In this document: in pieces, positions 23,744 to 36,838 of the stretch
How positions within the stretch are numbered: position 1 is the first letter of the stretch
How the letters are laid out: each line of letters begins with the position of its first letter
From: Clitopilus passeckerianus
Lineage: Eukaryota > Basidiomycota > Agaricomycetes > Agaricales > Entolomataceae
Assembly (NCBI GenBank): GCA_944990035.1
Contig: CALYLX010000112.1
Coordinates: 744,001 to 808,000, forward strand
Direction of reading: 5' to 3'
Length of the DNA: 64,000 nucleotides
Made by a program: the position numbers and the translations under genes
Notes under the pieces: generated by a model
What the model saw: the letters and a program-made list of their open reading frames with translations, nothing else
What the model was told of the DNA's origin: nothing
Database searches by the model: none

Positions 23744-25054
23744 CTACACAAATTTAACCCAGGCACTCGCATAACTTACGCTAGAGTCTCTGATCGTCAT
23801 ACAAGCACTGCTTTGCTTATAATGGACCCATTTCATCCAAGGTTTAGCACCATTGTGCTTCTCCATGTGAGCCAAGGCACCGAGAAGACGCCAATAGGAT
23901 GCCTGCCGCAAATAGTGTTTTTCGTTCTCGTAAGGTAGGTCACAAAGGCATCATGTGCATTGACAGCCGTGGAGGGGGCAGAGTCAAGAGATCCATGGCT
24001 TCATGATCCAGTCGTGTGATTGATTCATGTATAGGATGTTCAGACGATGGTGGAACACTGGGCGATAGCTTATAAGCTGGTGCGTCGTTAGGAGCTGCAG
24101 CTGGATAATAATAAGTGTACGAGAATCTCGTCCCCCTGGCCAGCCGAAATTAGCCTCAGCAATGTCAGAGTTATTCAATGCATACCAATGACAAAAATCA
24201 CTGGAGACTACACAAAAGGTGTCTTCCTTTGCAAGATATGGTGCTAGTAGCTCGCCGTAAGCTTGCTCCTTCTTTTTTGATACGGCACCGACAACAATAG
24301 GAATTATTTTGATGTCAATGCTGTGGAAAACAGGTCAGAGTACGTGACGGGCGTCGACAGCCAAGAAAGTATTACCCCTCAAAAATCTTTCGAACATATG
24401 GTAGGTGCATTTCTATACTATGCTCCGCTTCATCTGACCTGTGCGAGAGCGTTTCGAATTCTCCCGTTGTTTTGAGTTCCTCGATCACTAGGACAAGTGA
24501 GTTTGGTTTTAGTAAATTGATAACAGGGAACGGTAGCATGCTCACATTCAAGATCCAGCGGTAGGTTCCCAACCGGTGTTTCGTAAACCTTGCAAGCCGA
24601 TAATGCACACCCATCTAGGTATAGATGATGAGATGGACCTAGAATGAAGACACGTTTACTTGGAAAAGATCGTATCAGGCTATGTGCTTTGCAAAGAATT
24701 TGATAGCATACATATTCGTGGTATCGATACTCTTGTAGGCCCAAGCAGCGGAAGGTCCAGAGTACGAATAACCTGCATGACTAGATGGCAGGAAGTCAAT
24801 GAAGTGGCTGATGGCTAACATCTGGAGACATACGGCGCGATAATGGCCTTGCAGCCTTTGATAGGATAGGTTTCGTCACTTGGATTGACTATTTCCAACC
24901 ATTGGGTTAACTGGGCATCCAGTTCTTGTTCTACAACGAATGAGGAAGGTTCCAAGTAGCAAGGCCATGAATACCAACCGTCATCCGTGTACCAGTCCCC
25001 AGCATGAGAAGCCGCCCGAACTGAAGCACTGATCAATGACTTAGACAAGTCCAT
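23744..25054 (-). CDS. MEMO1-family protein
   Basis: MEMO proteins are related to class III extradiol dioxygenases; human MEMO1 acts in cell motility and redox or copper control, and yeast Mho1 is the homologue. Family blocks in order are RAASHAGDWYTDDG (start 25054), KAIIAPHAGYSYSG, VFILGPSHHLYLDGCAL, DEAEHSIEMHLPYV, PIVVGAVSKKKEQAYG, CVVSSDFCHW, NTICGRHPIGV and a final SVSYASAWVKF before the stop at 23744. Metal-site-like His residues (APHAG, PSHH, FCHW) are retained. One base is missing at about 23885 just after HPIGV; as written the protein would stop about 14 codons later and lose its conserved end. Confidence 0.9.
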
Positions 25055-25320
25055 GCATTAAATCGAAGGCTACTCGCTTTGAAAAGCCCAGTACCATTAC
25101 TATCTCGAAGCTTCCTCGAAGATGTGATCAATTCTAAACTCAAGCAGAGATATCAGATCAGAGGTAGATGCTGGGATACGTAATCTAGAAGTCACACTGA
25201 TCAGAATCAAAATGCTGGCAAAATGTCATGGCATGGATTTTGCATATGCATGCGGGAGGAATACGCAGACATAGGTGTACATGTTATCGAGTAGTGCAAA
25301 GGAAGAAAGTAATATGCTCT

Positions 25321-25918
25321 CTATTCCTCAGAGCGCAGGCGAGCAGCAGGGTTCGTCACTTTCACACCGAGGACCTTTGCCCTGTTATAAATAGTGGAAA
25401 TTTGAGCACTTCGAAATGCAATCAGATATATCGACTCACCGCTCGAGAAGAGTTGTCCTGTTTCGGCTCGAAACGTTGTGTGCGATTTCGGCAGCGAAGC
25501 TCTTGTTGTGCATCAAAAGAAGGTCGAGTTCCCGGACGTTGCTGACGAGGAACTTTTTGAGGCCATTGGGTAGAAGATGGCGTGTCTAGAGATAATTGAG
25601 CTTAAACCCAGCAGGGAGGTGGAGGAAAATGCGAACCTTCTTGTTGCTGCCGTAGCCGATCTGTACAATGAAGTGTTAATGCTGAATAGCAAGGCTATCG
25701 GATCGAGCGGACCTTGGGCATGGGTGTCTGACCCTTGAAGCGACGCCTGACCCTGTTATCGATACCCTTGGGCTTCCTCCATGCCTCCTTGACGCTGTGG
25801 TAGCGATCGGACTGGTGGCGCCTGCAAGTCATTAGTGAGAATTGACAAGGGCAGCTTTCCCGAAGACATACTTGAACTTGTTGGTGCGCTTTTTCACGAT
25901 AGGAATCTTGACGGCCAT
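25321..25918 (-). CDS. RPL32: 60S ribosomal protein L32 (eL32)
   Basis: Large-subunit ribosomal protein of about 128 residues. The start at 25918 gives [16 protein letters not shown], followed across introns by [59 protein letters not shown] and [19 protein letters not shown]. Four short introns, including one that isolates the tiny exon around IGYGSNKK, are all GT..AG. The length is normal and the frame intact. A 5'-UTR intron lies just upstream. Confidence 0.96.
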
Positions 25919-25924
25919 GGTAGT

Positions 25925-26121
25925 CTGAACAAAGGAGGAAGAATATCAGTCACCCGCGTCCCTCTGTTGATGAAATTTCCAGAAGTGCATCCGACGGCAA
26001 TCCACCACATCCAACCATTCCAACCGCATTTTCCCGGCCAATCCAACGATTTCGTGATGATTTGGGTCGTATGGATGTCGTAGGCTGTCATTAATGGCAC
26101 ATCTGGACTGTCGATACTCAC
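25925..26121 (-). other. 5'-UTR intron of RPL32
   Basis: A strong donor GTGAGT at 26121 and a TTGTTCAG acceptor 7 bp upstream of the RPL32 ATG define a 197-nt leader intron. Leader introns are common in highly expressed fungal ribosomal protein genes. No snoRNA was recognised inside it. Confidence 0.6.
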
Positions 26122-26819
26122 ATTTTCGTTGGGTTTGAGGGGACGGCGTCGTCAGAGACAAATCCGGATGGGACGGCAGAGCTGAGATCACGTGACTGGC
26201 GGCGGCAAATTTGAGATCGGTTCGTTACTCAAGTTCTGGCGCGAAGACAAAAACCATATGGGCGATAGTAGCTTCTCATGAGACACTGTAATGCGCGATG
26301 CATAGTGGCTTGGGTTGTGAAATTTACTTTTTTCATCCATTGTTGTTCAGGTACCCAACCAAGCAAAATGGCTCCACGTGAGACTACAATGCCGAGTGGC
26401 ACAGGTCTGAGTGGCAACAATGTCCGAAGCTGGCTTAGGCTTGGTGTGAAGTGCATCATCGCGGTCTTATACCTGGACCATTTGTGCTCTAGGTGGACAT
26501 TTATTCTTTTATATGCTCTCTGCAACTGCTGTCGACCTAAGCTACGTAGACGATGAGTACAGGACGCCAACGATCGCGCCACCAATGTTCTACAGAACGC
26601 GAGTGTAGGCAGTTGGGGCGTTACGTCGATTGGCAAGGGCTTCAATTGGAACAACGTTAGCGACGACCAAAAGCCTCTCCTCAGAGATCCCCACTGCTAG
26701 ACGTCGATACGCCTTCGGCTCTCAAAGTCGAGACACCGCATGGCGCAAGGACCAATCACATTTATACGGATTCGCAGCTTTTAGCTCGGCCTCAGCTATC
26801 ATCTCCCATCTTATCACGA
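26122..26819. other. Intergenic, with a possible small membrane-protein gene
   Basis: About 700 bp between RPL32 and the kinase. A plus-strand frame ending at about 26608 encodes a plausible transmembrane segment (WTICALGGHLFFYMLSATA) followed by a polar tail rich in Pro, Arg and Tyr. An ATG in a different frame lies at 26368 and could be joined by splicing, but I could not build a clean exon model. I recognise no family. The overlapping minus-strand frame (26229-26654) has no recognisable features. Confidence 0.3.
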
Positions 26820-28365
26820 ATGTCGGGCCCCACACCCAGCTACGACTCGAAGCTCGTGGCCTCGCCCGTTCTCTCTCGCCCTACATCCCCGTTGCCACCC
26901 TCTAGGTCGACATTGTCGCTCTCGGAGATCGGTCGGCCCATTCCTTCACGATCGCCATCCAGTCCCTGTACCACCCCTTCGTCGCCCCGCGCTCGTCGGC
27001 GTTCTTCCCGCCAGCGAGTATCCCTGATTGCTGGGCGTGTCTCCATTGCACCACTTGAGCCTCCTTCCCCTCCTCCTATTCTACCCCAGAGTCTACAACG
27101 AAGCCGAAGCGGACTTAGCATCGCAAGCGTTGCAAGCACCCGCCCACCTTCGCCGTCCAAGGAGGACGAGTCTTTTCTTGGCCAACGCAACATATCGGAT
27201 TATGAAATAGAAGGTGATATTGGCAGGGGGGCTTATGGTCTTGTGAAAGGGCTAGAGAGATTCTTCCAGATGGGCCACTTGGGGTGCGTTTGACGATTCT
27301 ATCTACGAACCTATAACTCATACCAGATCCCTTCAATAGCCTCCGCTGGTCATTAAGCAAGTTATCAAATCTCGCATCCTCGCCGATTGTTGGAAGAGGC
27401 ATCCTAAACATGGGACCATCCCAATAGAAATTTACGTTATGTCCGCCATCTCTAATACCGACTATGTTCTACCTCCCAAGCGACCATGGGACCCGTCGCG
27501 AAACAAAGACAGCCAAGACTCTAGCCAAGATGGCGAAGATACCTGGGTGGAAGGAAAGACGGTCAAGGGCCACCCTAACATCTGTCCGCTCCTCGATTAC
27601 TTTGAGGATAACCACTATTACTATCTTATCCTTCCATCGACCACGCCAGAACAACTCCCTAATCAGCCTCCGCCTCCTTCAGATCTGTTTGATCTGGTGG
27701 AAGCTTATCCTCAAGGACTACCACCAGACCTGATACGTACCTATATGGGCCAAATTGCGGATGCCCTGGCTTTCCTGCATTCACAAGGAATAGGTTAGGA
27801 AATAGCTTTCATGTCTTTTGACCTATCCCTTATTTCTGGATTAGTGCACCGAGACGTGAAAGATGAGAACGTGGTGCTCGGCCCGAATGGCAAGTGCATC
27901 CTCATCGATTTCGGAAGCTCGGGCCTTGTCAAAAGCGAGGCTGGGACACTTTCAGCGGAACGTGAGCAACGCTCGGTTTCTCGCTAAAAGTTATTCAGAT
28001 TCTAAAGGATTGCATTACAGTCTAGATTATGCAGGCCCAGAGATCTTACGAGGCGAACGATACTATGGCAAAGAACAAGATGTATGGGCATTTGGCGTAG
28101 TGGGCTACGTGTTACTGGTGGGCGAGTGCCCGTTTATGACTGCAGAGGAAACTCAGTCAGGACTGGAATCACCATTTGCGAACGCATCAATCGCGCTCGA
28201 TGAGCGCTGTTCTGATGACAAGGAGAAGGAAGGAGAAGAAAAGATGGGGGAGGTGCACTAGGTGATGCTGCAGAGATGGTTAGAGCCTGCTTGCAGGTCA
28301 AGGTAGACGCACGACCAACATTTGAAGAGATACTGAAATGTCGATTTCTCGCTGGCAGATGTTAG
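26820..28365 (+). CDS. PAS-kinase-type Ser/Thr protein kinase (catalytic domain), three apparent frameshifts
   Basis: A Ser/Pro/Arg-rich N-terminus of about 125 residues precedes a kinase domain. The glycine loop is GDIGRGAYGLVK, the catalytic Lys is in PPLVIKQVIKSRIL, and the catalytic loop is VHRDVKDENV. The DFG motif is in ILIDFGSSGLV; LDYAGPEILRGERY is the activation/APE segment and DVWAFGVVGYVLL is helix F. The VIKQ, CWKRHP and PHxxPLxDY-like blocks match PAS kinases (yeast Psk1/2, human PASK), which link nutrient status to glycogen and translation. No PAS domain is seen upstream. The frame breaks by one base at 27245-27247, 27939-27940 and 28246-28250, each in a homopolymer. Restoring each gives the family sequence, so these are probably assembly errors. 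Confidence 0.85.
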
Positions 28366-28756
28366 GATAACTGTTACGTTGTTATCTATGATTTGTAATA
28401 ATAATTGTCACAGCGATTGTGACCTATGTATCACCTGACTGATAATATCAGCTTTGATCAACGATCGATAAAAAAATTTTGGCCGCTTTGGGAGGTATAA
28501 CTAGCCCAAAAGTTTTGTTTCCATCTTCTTTCCTATAACCACCACCTCCTTCCCTCGTTTTCTCTTAAATCTACCAACAAGTGAGTCTCTTTTCATCGTT
28601 TTGAATCGCAGACAATTACCCTTTCATCGTTCTGATCATTGAGCACGATGGATCTCTTCATCGCTGCCTCGATGAGTATTCGACAATCTCTTTTTTCTTA
28701 ATCTCTAATCAAACAGGATTTACTTACATGTATCTTGTTTACAGAACTCACATAAA
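28366..28756 (+). promoter_or_regulatory. TEF1 promoter and leader
   Basis: About 390 bp upstream of TEF1. CT-rich tracts near 28515-28560 sit where fungal strong promoters have their transcription start. The leader contains a 5'-UTR intron given separately. Confidence 0.55.
28581..28744 (+). other. 5'-UTR intron of TEF1
   Basis: Donor GTGAGT at 28581 and acceptor TTTACAG ending at 28744, 12 bp before the ATG. The length of 164 nt is longer than the coding introns. Leader introns in TEF1 are common in basidiomycetes. Confidence 0.7.
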
Positions 28757-30593
<1,837 letters not shown>

Positions 30594-31244
30594 ATAGAAG
30601 TAGACTCGTTGCGCATCTCTTCTCTTCAACTCTTCACGATTTCCTCTACGTCGTATCTCTCATGCGTGTTATCTGCATTATTAACGCCTTCACTTTCCAT
30701 TCTGTATCATCACGAAAACGAACATGTAGCGAATACATCTGGTTTGCTGCAATACTTTGGTATGATTCTCAGTAAATACAATTCGACACGGGACTGCGTC
30801 AGGTTTATTCTGAAATGGCGTGGAACTGCTCGGGGCAGAACCTCACAACAATTTAACGTAGGGCTGTCCTCCGCTGGCAGAGAGCTTGACTCGAAGCTGA
30901 ACCTCGCAGTAAAGCGGAATTACAGGCTCCAAAGAGGCCCTTGGTTAACAAGAGTACATGCAATGCAACGACACAATTATGGTGTTTGGAGTGACCTTGG
31001 TGGAAAGGAAGGGGAATTGGCCATCAGAGTGGTTATCAGGGTGGTTACATTGTACGCAAAGGCAATTAGGTGTGTTATACAGATTATGGTGCGTATTGGG
31101 TCTAGTATGCGTATCTCTGGTCTCCAAAATGACCATCCTCCGCCTCAACATCAGTCTGAACTGTTAGGACAGTCCCTGAACTATGCAGCCGATTTCGAAC
31201 AGCCTAGTAATAACGTCAGTAAAGGTCCTATTCGGCTGGAACAC
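30594..31244. other. Convergent 3' region between TEF1 and a membrane protein
   Basis: About 650 bp. The first part is the TEF1 3' UTR. Short frames in 30609-31271 and 30945-31151 show no family resemblance and look fortuitous. No RNA gene is seen. Confidence 0.4.
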
Positions 31245-33294
31245 TCAACCCACCCCACTTATTGGTCTTGAATAGTCAACATGGTCGCGTAAGCTGGCAA
31301 CGCTGGAATCCTCGGTCAATGAACGCTCAATCCGCAGGCGCGGGTTGAGGAGACCCATTAACATCTGAGACCTCTCCGAACTAGGAGTCGATGCAGCAGC
31401 ATCCGTCGTGAGCCATGGTGCAGATACGGGGGCCATTGTCACCTGAGAAGGCCCCGGGACCAGGTTCGTGGTATTCTGCATCTTGAACGAATCAGGGCTG
31501 CTAGATTTGTGAAGGATGATCTTTGGTATTTTGCTCAATCGAAGACGCTCTATGAATGCACCAACGGAACCTCGTTTCGCAGATGACGACGCGCTCTCAC
31601 GAGCAGAGGAGGGATGAAGGCTATACACCGAGTTGGAAGTAGATGATCGCACTGCGTGTCGAGAATCATCGCTGTAAAGCCTTGAGGCGGGACGCTGCAG
31701 TACAGCTGGATACGAGGATGGGGGATGGTCGTGTGAATACCCCGAGCTTGCAATCCCCATCGTGCGGCCATCGGATGATCGCCTTGACATGGCGGGGAAT
31801 GGTATTGAGTGCGCATGACTCAGGGCAGATGCAGGCAGTGTGCTTTCGACGCTCATGGGTCCCTCCGTCGAGCTTGCCATGCCCCAGTTAAGCTGCTCAG
31901 AAGAATGTCCAACGTTTGGCCGTAAACTGGTATTGCTACCCTCATCAAGCAGCAAAGGAGACTGCCAGTTCGAGTACCGCACAGGAGTGGGTAATATCTG
32001 GCCACTTGGGCCCCTTCGCGCTCTATACCGCCTACAGAAGTAAAACGTGGCGAGTACCACCAGAACAATGAACGCAGCGACAGCCAAAGATACACCGATG
32101 ATAGCACCAGTGTTTCTCGCAAAGCTGTCAACGAGTAAATGCGGTCAGTATTCCGCAAGTCTAAATCCGAACTCAGCGTACTCGTTTGCAGCATTTGGAT
32201 CTGAGCTGAGAGTGCCGGATGGCCCAACAGTATTCGTTACAGTGGTTTTGGTGGTGTGGGGGTTGGAGTTCCCGGCTGGTGTCGCCACAACAGTGCGAGT
32301 CGAACTCGAAGAGCTTGTTGGGCTTGAGCTAGTCGTGGTGTCAGTTGACGAGGGTGCAATCTGACTTGAGGGGGAAGTCCATGATTCTCTGCATAAATCA
32401 AAAAATATTTTAGATCCAGTCGAAATAGGTAAAATTCTATACTAACGTCGTCGTAGTCGTAATAGGAATCGTAAAGGAAGTTGAAGACTCGGTCGGACAG
32501 GGCACTATCACGCTCAGAGTGGGATCGAGCCATGGTTCTGTATATTCAGGAGGATATATGATCGTGCAGGATCCAGCGGTAGATGTGACGGGGGTTCCAG
32601 TAGAGCTCGTAGTTTCAGAGGTTGTAGTTATCGTCGAACTAGACGTACTCGATTCTGACGTGGACGTGCTAGTCGTAGATGTGCTGGTGGATGTTTCAGA
32701 ACTGGTCGTTTGAGTTCCTGAGGTCGTGGAACCAGTGGGAGAACCTGTCGGGAGAGAGATGGATATGGAGATAGAGATGAGAGGGGAGGTTGACGAACTC
32801 GATGTGGACGTCGTCTTGGTAGTGGTATCCCTCGACGTGATGGTAAAAGTAGTAGAACCTGTAGTCGTCGTTGAAGAAGGCGATGACGATGACCTAGTCA
32901 TTGAACTTGACGAATTTGATGTCGTCTGACTGGATGAGGAGGACGATTGTGAAATACTAGTAGAAGATGTGGAATCCGAGGAAGTCGAGGGTGTCTGAGT
33001 TGTCGAGTAAGTCGATTGAGAGCTACTCCCAGATCCATCAGAGGTCGTACTAGATGTCGAAGCTGCAGTGGATGACGTCGTGGGTTGTGTCGTGGTTGAA
33101 CTGATAGATGAGGTAGGGTTTATAGGCGGTACGCTTGCTGTCGGTGAGCTGATCCCAGCTTGTGGATTTGGAGTGGGGAACGCAAATGCTGGGGTGGTAA
33201 GGCTGATCACAAGAACAAGAACGAAAGCAAATGGAAAGGGTATCTGGCTGAGAGCATAAACAATGAATATCATGATACGATGTAAGTTCTTCAT
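31245..33294 (-). CDS. Mucin-like single-pass membrane protein (Ser/Thr-rich ectodomain)
   Basis: The N-terminus is a signal peptide (hydrophobic core FPFAFVLVLVISL, likely cleavage after AFA). About 250 residues of Ser/Thr-rich, presumably O-glycosylated sequence follow. A short Cys-containing module (TAGSCTIIYPPEYTEPW ... VIVPC) comes next, then more Ser/Thr, a single membrane span (AVAAFIVLVVLATFYF) followed by the stop-transfer CRRYRARR, and a roughly 255-residue Ser-rich cytoplasmic tail. Introns at about 32395-32450 and 32125-32185 join these parts cleanly. The layout resembles fungal cell-wall stress sensors or Skg6/Axl2-type proteins, but no named domain is certain. The start could be 33294 or the next ATG at 33273. 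Confidence 0.75.
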
Positions 33295-34202
33295 GAGGCG
33301 ATATAAACATAGCGTTCTTTGCTGGGGATCAGGGATTCTACACCCAAGCAGAAGGGGTATCGTGTGGGATGATCCAGGAATATGTGTTAGGACTTTGAGC
33401 GGGAAACGAAAGCAGAGTGTATGTAGAACGATGACACCGAGGCCAGTGCGATCGTCAGTGATTATTTCATTTATGAAACCTGTTAGGAGGTCAGGAGACA
33501 AGCTCATAAGCCACAAGAGATTTGCTCTCTCACCCGAGGACTTTGATGAGGCACGGCCAGCGAGCCTCAAAGCTTCCTTGTCGGTCGTCGGTCGGGAATA
33601 TACAAGGGATAGCAAGGTACAGAGGTACCATGTCATAGCGAAGTAAATGTCATAAAGGCTAGTCCAGCCCGGCCTCAACGACCTGAGCGTCGAGCGGCGC
33701 GTCGATAATGACGGATGAAGCGTTGAGGATGCTGAGTCGTCCCCCTGTCGAGTGACATTCTCTAATGACCGCACAATCATCAAATGAGTGGAGGCTGCGG
33801 CGTGATGTTCGCAAATCAATTGCAATGGGGATTCCGTCGCCAGCGGTGAAGAGGAGGATTCATGCAGGATGGAGTGGGGTCTCAAAAGACGAACAAGCCA
33901 GCCAAGTACAGCACTTTTGTGGCTTTGAGAGACAGGGCGTACCTGCCTCCATCAAGTCAAGCCGAAATAGCGGAGTCGAGATGTCAAAGTTGATTATTAG
34001 CCGCGAGCCGAGTAATATTCCAATTTCTGTTCCCGTCCATCCCCTGTCGGCGGTAACCCAGAATAAATGTAAAAATAATTTTTACGAGCTTCGGCACCAT
34101 CCCTTTCTTGGAACGTGGACGAGGAGAAGGTCGAGATGTCATGCACAGCCACATAATAGCATTGTCCAAAATTGGTGATCACAAGTACAATGATTCTCGG
34201 CT
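33295..34202. other. Intergenic, open in frame upstream of the mucin-like gene
   Basis: About 900 bp. On the minus strand the reading frame of the mucin-like gene stays open for about 200 codons upstream (to 33885) without family resemblance. A TATA-like stretch lies near 33300. No gene is otherwise recognised. Confidence 0.35.
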
Positions 34203-35736
34203 TCAACAAACATGTTCTTGTTCCTCGTTAATTATCTTTCGAGGACCCATATCCCGACCAACGGTCCTCTCGAATACCTCCATCATAAAAGAAAAGAGAG
34301 ATGTGTCAGAGCCGCATCCCATCGGCCTTTGGAGTGTTCATCCCGGATAAACGCGTGCTGAGCCTGCACTTCGAGAAACTGATCATGATACAATGGATAG
34401 CGTCACCATGGTTATATTACTCCAAGTTCAGAATAATACTTACTGAGACCGGAATATTGGCATCCTCCAAGGTGGCCCGGATCAGGTCTCTACCGCTCCG
34501 TGGTACATGTGTATCCTCCATGAAATCAGTGGGCGTCAGTCAGCGAGCGCCACCACGCTTACCTGCTTGCCAAATATCATCTGCGGGGCATCATTTCATT
34601 ATCCATGGTTCCATCCTGAAAGCATGGGAGACTCACAACCAATTCACCCTTGCCTCTCAGATCGCCGTTACGGACCTTGACAAGACTGTCATCTTGCTTT
34701 CCCTTGCCCAATGTTGCACTATGAATATCTGTGGCAAAGAAGCAAACCGAGGACAAAACACGAGAATCAAAAGCAGCCTTTTGATTCCGTTCAGCCAAGA
34801 CTGCAAGGAGAGATCGAACGGAAGCGACAGACACGGAATGCCTAGACAAGTAGCGGCAACTCAACACGTTTGCAAGGTGTAATGATCGCACAAGACCTAC
34901 AAGATGCCCTCCCAAACACATGCCGGTGGCTTTAATGAGATTCAGCGAGGACTCGCGCACTTTTGAATAGAATATACCGGACCTGCGATCCGACCGTTAC
35001 AGTTCTTCAGAGATGTTAACAGGTCAATAGAGAGGGTGGCGTCCTACTCGTGTCAGGCAACATTCCGGCAGTAGGATATCTTGACATCTACCTCATCATA
35101 TGCTGCGAGTTCTTTCTCAATCTGGTGATTAGAATACCGATGAGCAATCCACTTTCGCCGAGCATCTGTGAGGTCAACAAACCTTATATCGATTGCCCCT
35201 GTCAGTACCTTCGACTTATGTTAGCCAATGACAGGGATATTCGTAACCGGAGACACCGAACCCTCAGTATCGTAAGGAATGGCCTCTGGACCCTCAAATT
35301 CATGGTAGACCGAGGGGCACGCTGCGGAAGTCACGTAAGAAACAAGCAAATCACCGCGTAGGGGATCATATCGATATTATCGATAGGGTCGTACCAACCA
35401 CGTAGCCTTGGCTGGCAATTTGGCCTGCGAAACGCTCCACTGGGCCTGTTACCTGATAAATCTCGCTGTATCATGACCGATCATCCATGAGAGTCCGTGA
35501 GCAAGGCTATGGGGCTAGAAGAGAACCATTGGACAGCATTACCTGAAGACCACAACGCCTAGATGATTGACTCATTAGACAGTTACGGCGTCTTCAATCT
35601 GATCTCAAAAGTGCGAACCTGGGAACTTCGCCTCAGGGTATTCGGGAACATTTGGAGAGATTACGAAGATTCTAACGGGCTTTCCACGAGAATCAAGCGT
35701 TGTAGGAACGTCGTGATAAGTCTTCGTGATGAGCAT
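34203..35736 (-). CDS. Dienelactone hydrolase family protein
   Basis: Alpha/beta hydrolase of the carboxymethylenebutenolidase type, with a Cys-Asp-His triad. The start at 35736 gives MLITKTYHDVPTTLDSRG. Across many small exons come GVVVFSEIYQVTGPVERFA, YHEFEGPEAIPYDTEG, AATGMCLGGHLAFR (nucleophile Cys), SSVCFFATDIHS, GKQDTHVPRSGRDLIR (Asp) and AQHAFIRDE (His). At least eight introns of about 50-60 nt are needed, which explains the fragmentary frames here. One base appears missing in the A-run at 34287-34290; with it the C-terminus reads MMEVFERTVGRDMGPRKI. The enzyme family hydrolyses lactone rings; the substrate is unknown. Confidence 0.88.
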
Positions 35737-35896
35737 GGCTGAAGGCTGCAGTGGTGGTCTTTGATAGGAGGTGATCGTATGTCGCGCGACGTGGAAATGT
35801 CAGAGCGAACGTGCGTCGCGAACATTTTCTTCATATATACGCTGATGTTAGCCATGTACACAGGAACCAGCTTCTTTTCTTTTGCCACATCCTGCC

Positions 35897-36780
35897 ATGG
35901 TCGATCAGGAAGTTAGGATTCGTCGCTACCAGCCCTCGGACGACAAAGCGGTGCGGTTTTCGGTAGCGAAAACGGCTATGGAACCTTTAGCCGCGGCCAA
36001 TCGAAGAGGTATGAATTATGGGAGTTGCGTATAAAACAGTAATGAACCTTGGTTTACAGCCTACGTCCATCCCGTTACAATTGCAGTATGGGGTGTGGTT
36101 TCTGGTGCAATAGTCGAATACATGAAGATGTGGCCCAAGCCACAGCTTGGGTTCATGGGATACCTTGCACCCGTTCCTGTCATGGCCGCAGTATGGGTTC
36201 CGCTTATGTTTCTGGTTGACTGGTAAGCATAGTGCGTTCTTCAAAAGAGCTGTCTCATTCATTGTATCTTGACAGGCTTCACCGAGAGGAATTCGAGAAT
36301 CACGCGAAAAAGGTTGTTCACGGACCAGACATGGCGGATGTTACCAACTACTACTCCCGCTCATCCTCTTCTGGTTTTTGGGTTTTGGAATATGGGGATC
36401 TTTTCGTTGGACTTGTCGCTGTGGATGCCTCTAAGGATTCCCTGGCTGATGGAAAAGCAACGACATTGAAGGGCACAGCGCAAACGGCTACCATCCGGCA
36501 TTTCTATATCGACGAAGCCTACCGAGCGTCAGGTATACAATCGGATCTCGTGAACCATGCGGTACGCCTTGCACTCGAGGGGAATAAGGGACTGCAGAAG
36601 ATTCAAGCCCAAGACAATCATCTTCTCCCTTATATCCACCACGCTCTGAAGGAGTCCGGTTTCCGGTTTGTCGAGAATGCGAAGAAAGTTGGGTTGTTTA
36701 GTTGGAGGGTGGACACAGTGTCCCTTGATCGAAAGGATTGGGAGAAGGCCCAGCCAGAACAGAAGACATTCAAGATCTAA
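35897..36780 (+). CDS. Membrane-associated GNAT acetyltransferase-like protein
   Basis: Three exons from ATG 35897, joined at RRAYVHP and DWLHREEF. Residues 1-36 begin an acetyltransferase fold (VRIRRYQPSDDKAVR). Two hydrophobic segments (VTIAVWGVVSGAIVEYM and FMGYLAPVPVMAAVWVPL) are inserted next. The GNAT core then resumes: GFWVLEYGDLFVGLVAVD, ATIRHFYIDEAYRASGIQ (motif A region) and ALKESGFRFV. An interrupting hairpin of this kind is also seen in NAT8-like ER enzymes. The usual acetyl-CoA loop (Q/RxxGxG/A) is weak here, so catalytic activity is uncertain. It is divergent from the dienelactone hydrolase, 160 bp apart. Confidence 0.7.
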
Positions 36781-36838
36781 GAGACCATAATGTAATGATG
36801 ATCGTAGTATTACATACATATCTAATCTTCACTTTCTA

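Noticed and set aside
30609..31271. 220-codon frame downstream of TEF1
   Set aside because: Starts in the TEF1 3' UTR, low-complexity and without family resemblance; likely chance.
34000..35900. Many short frames suggesting several small genes
   Set aside because: They are the separate small exons and shadows of the multi-intron dienelactone hydrolase.
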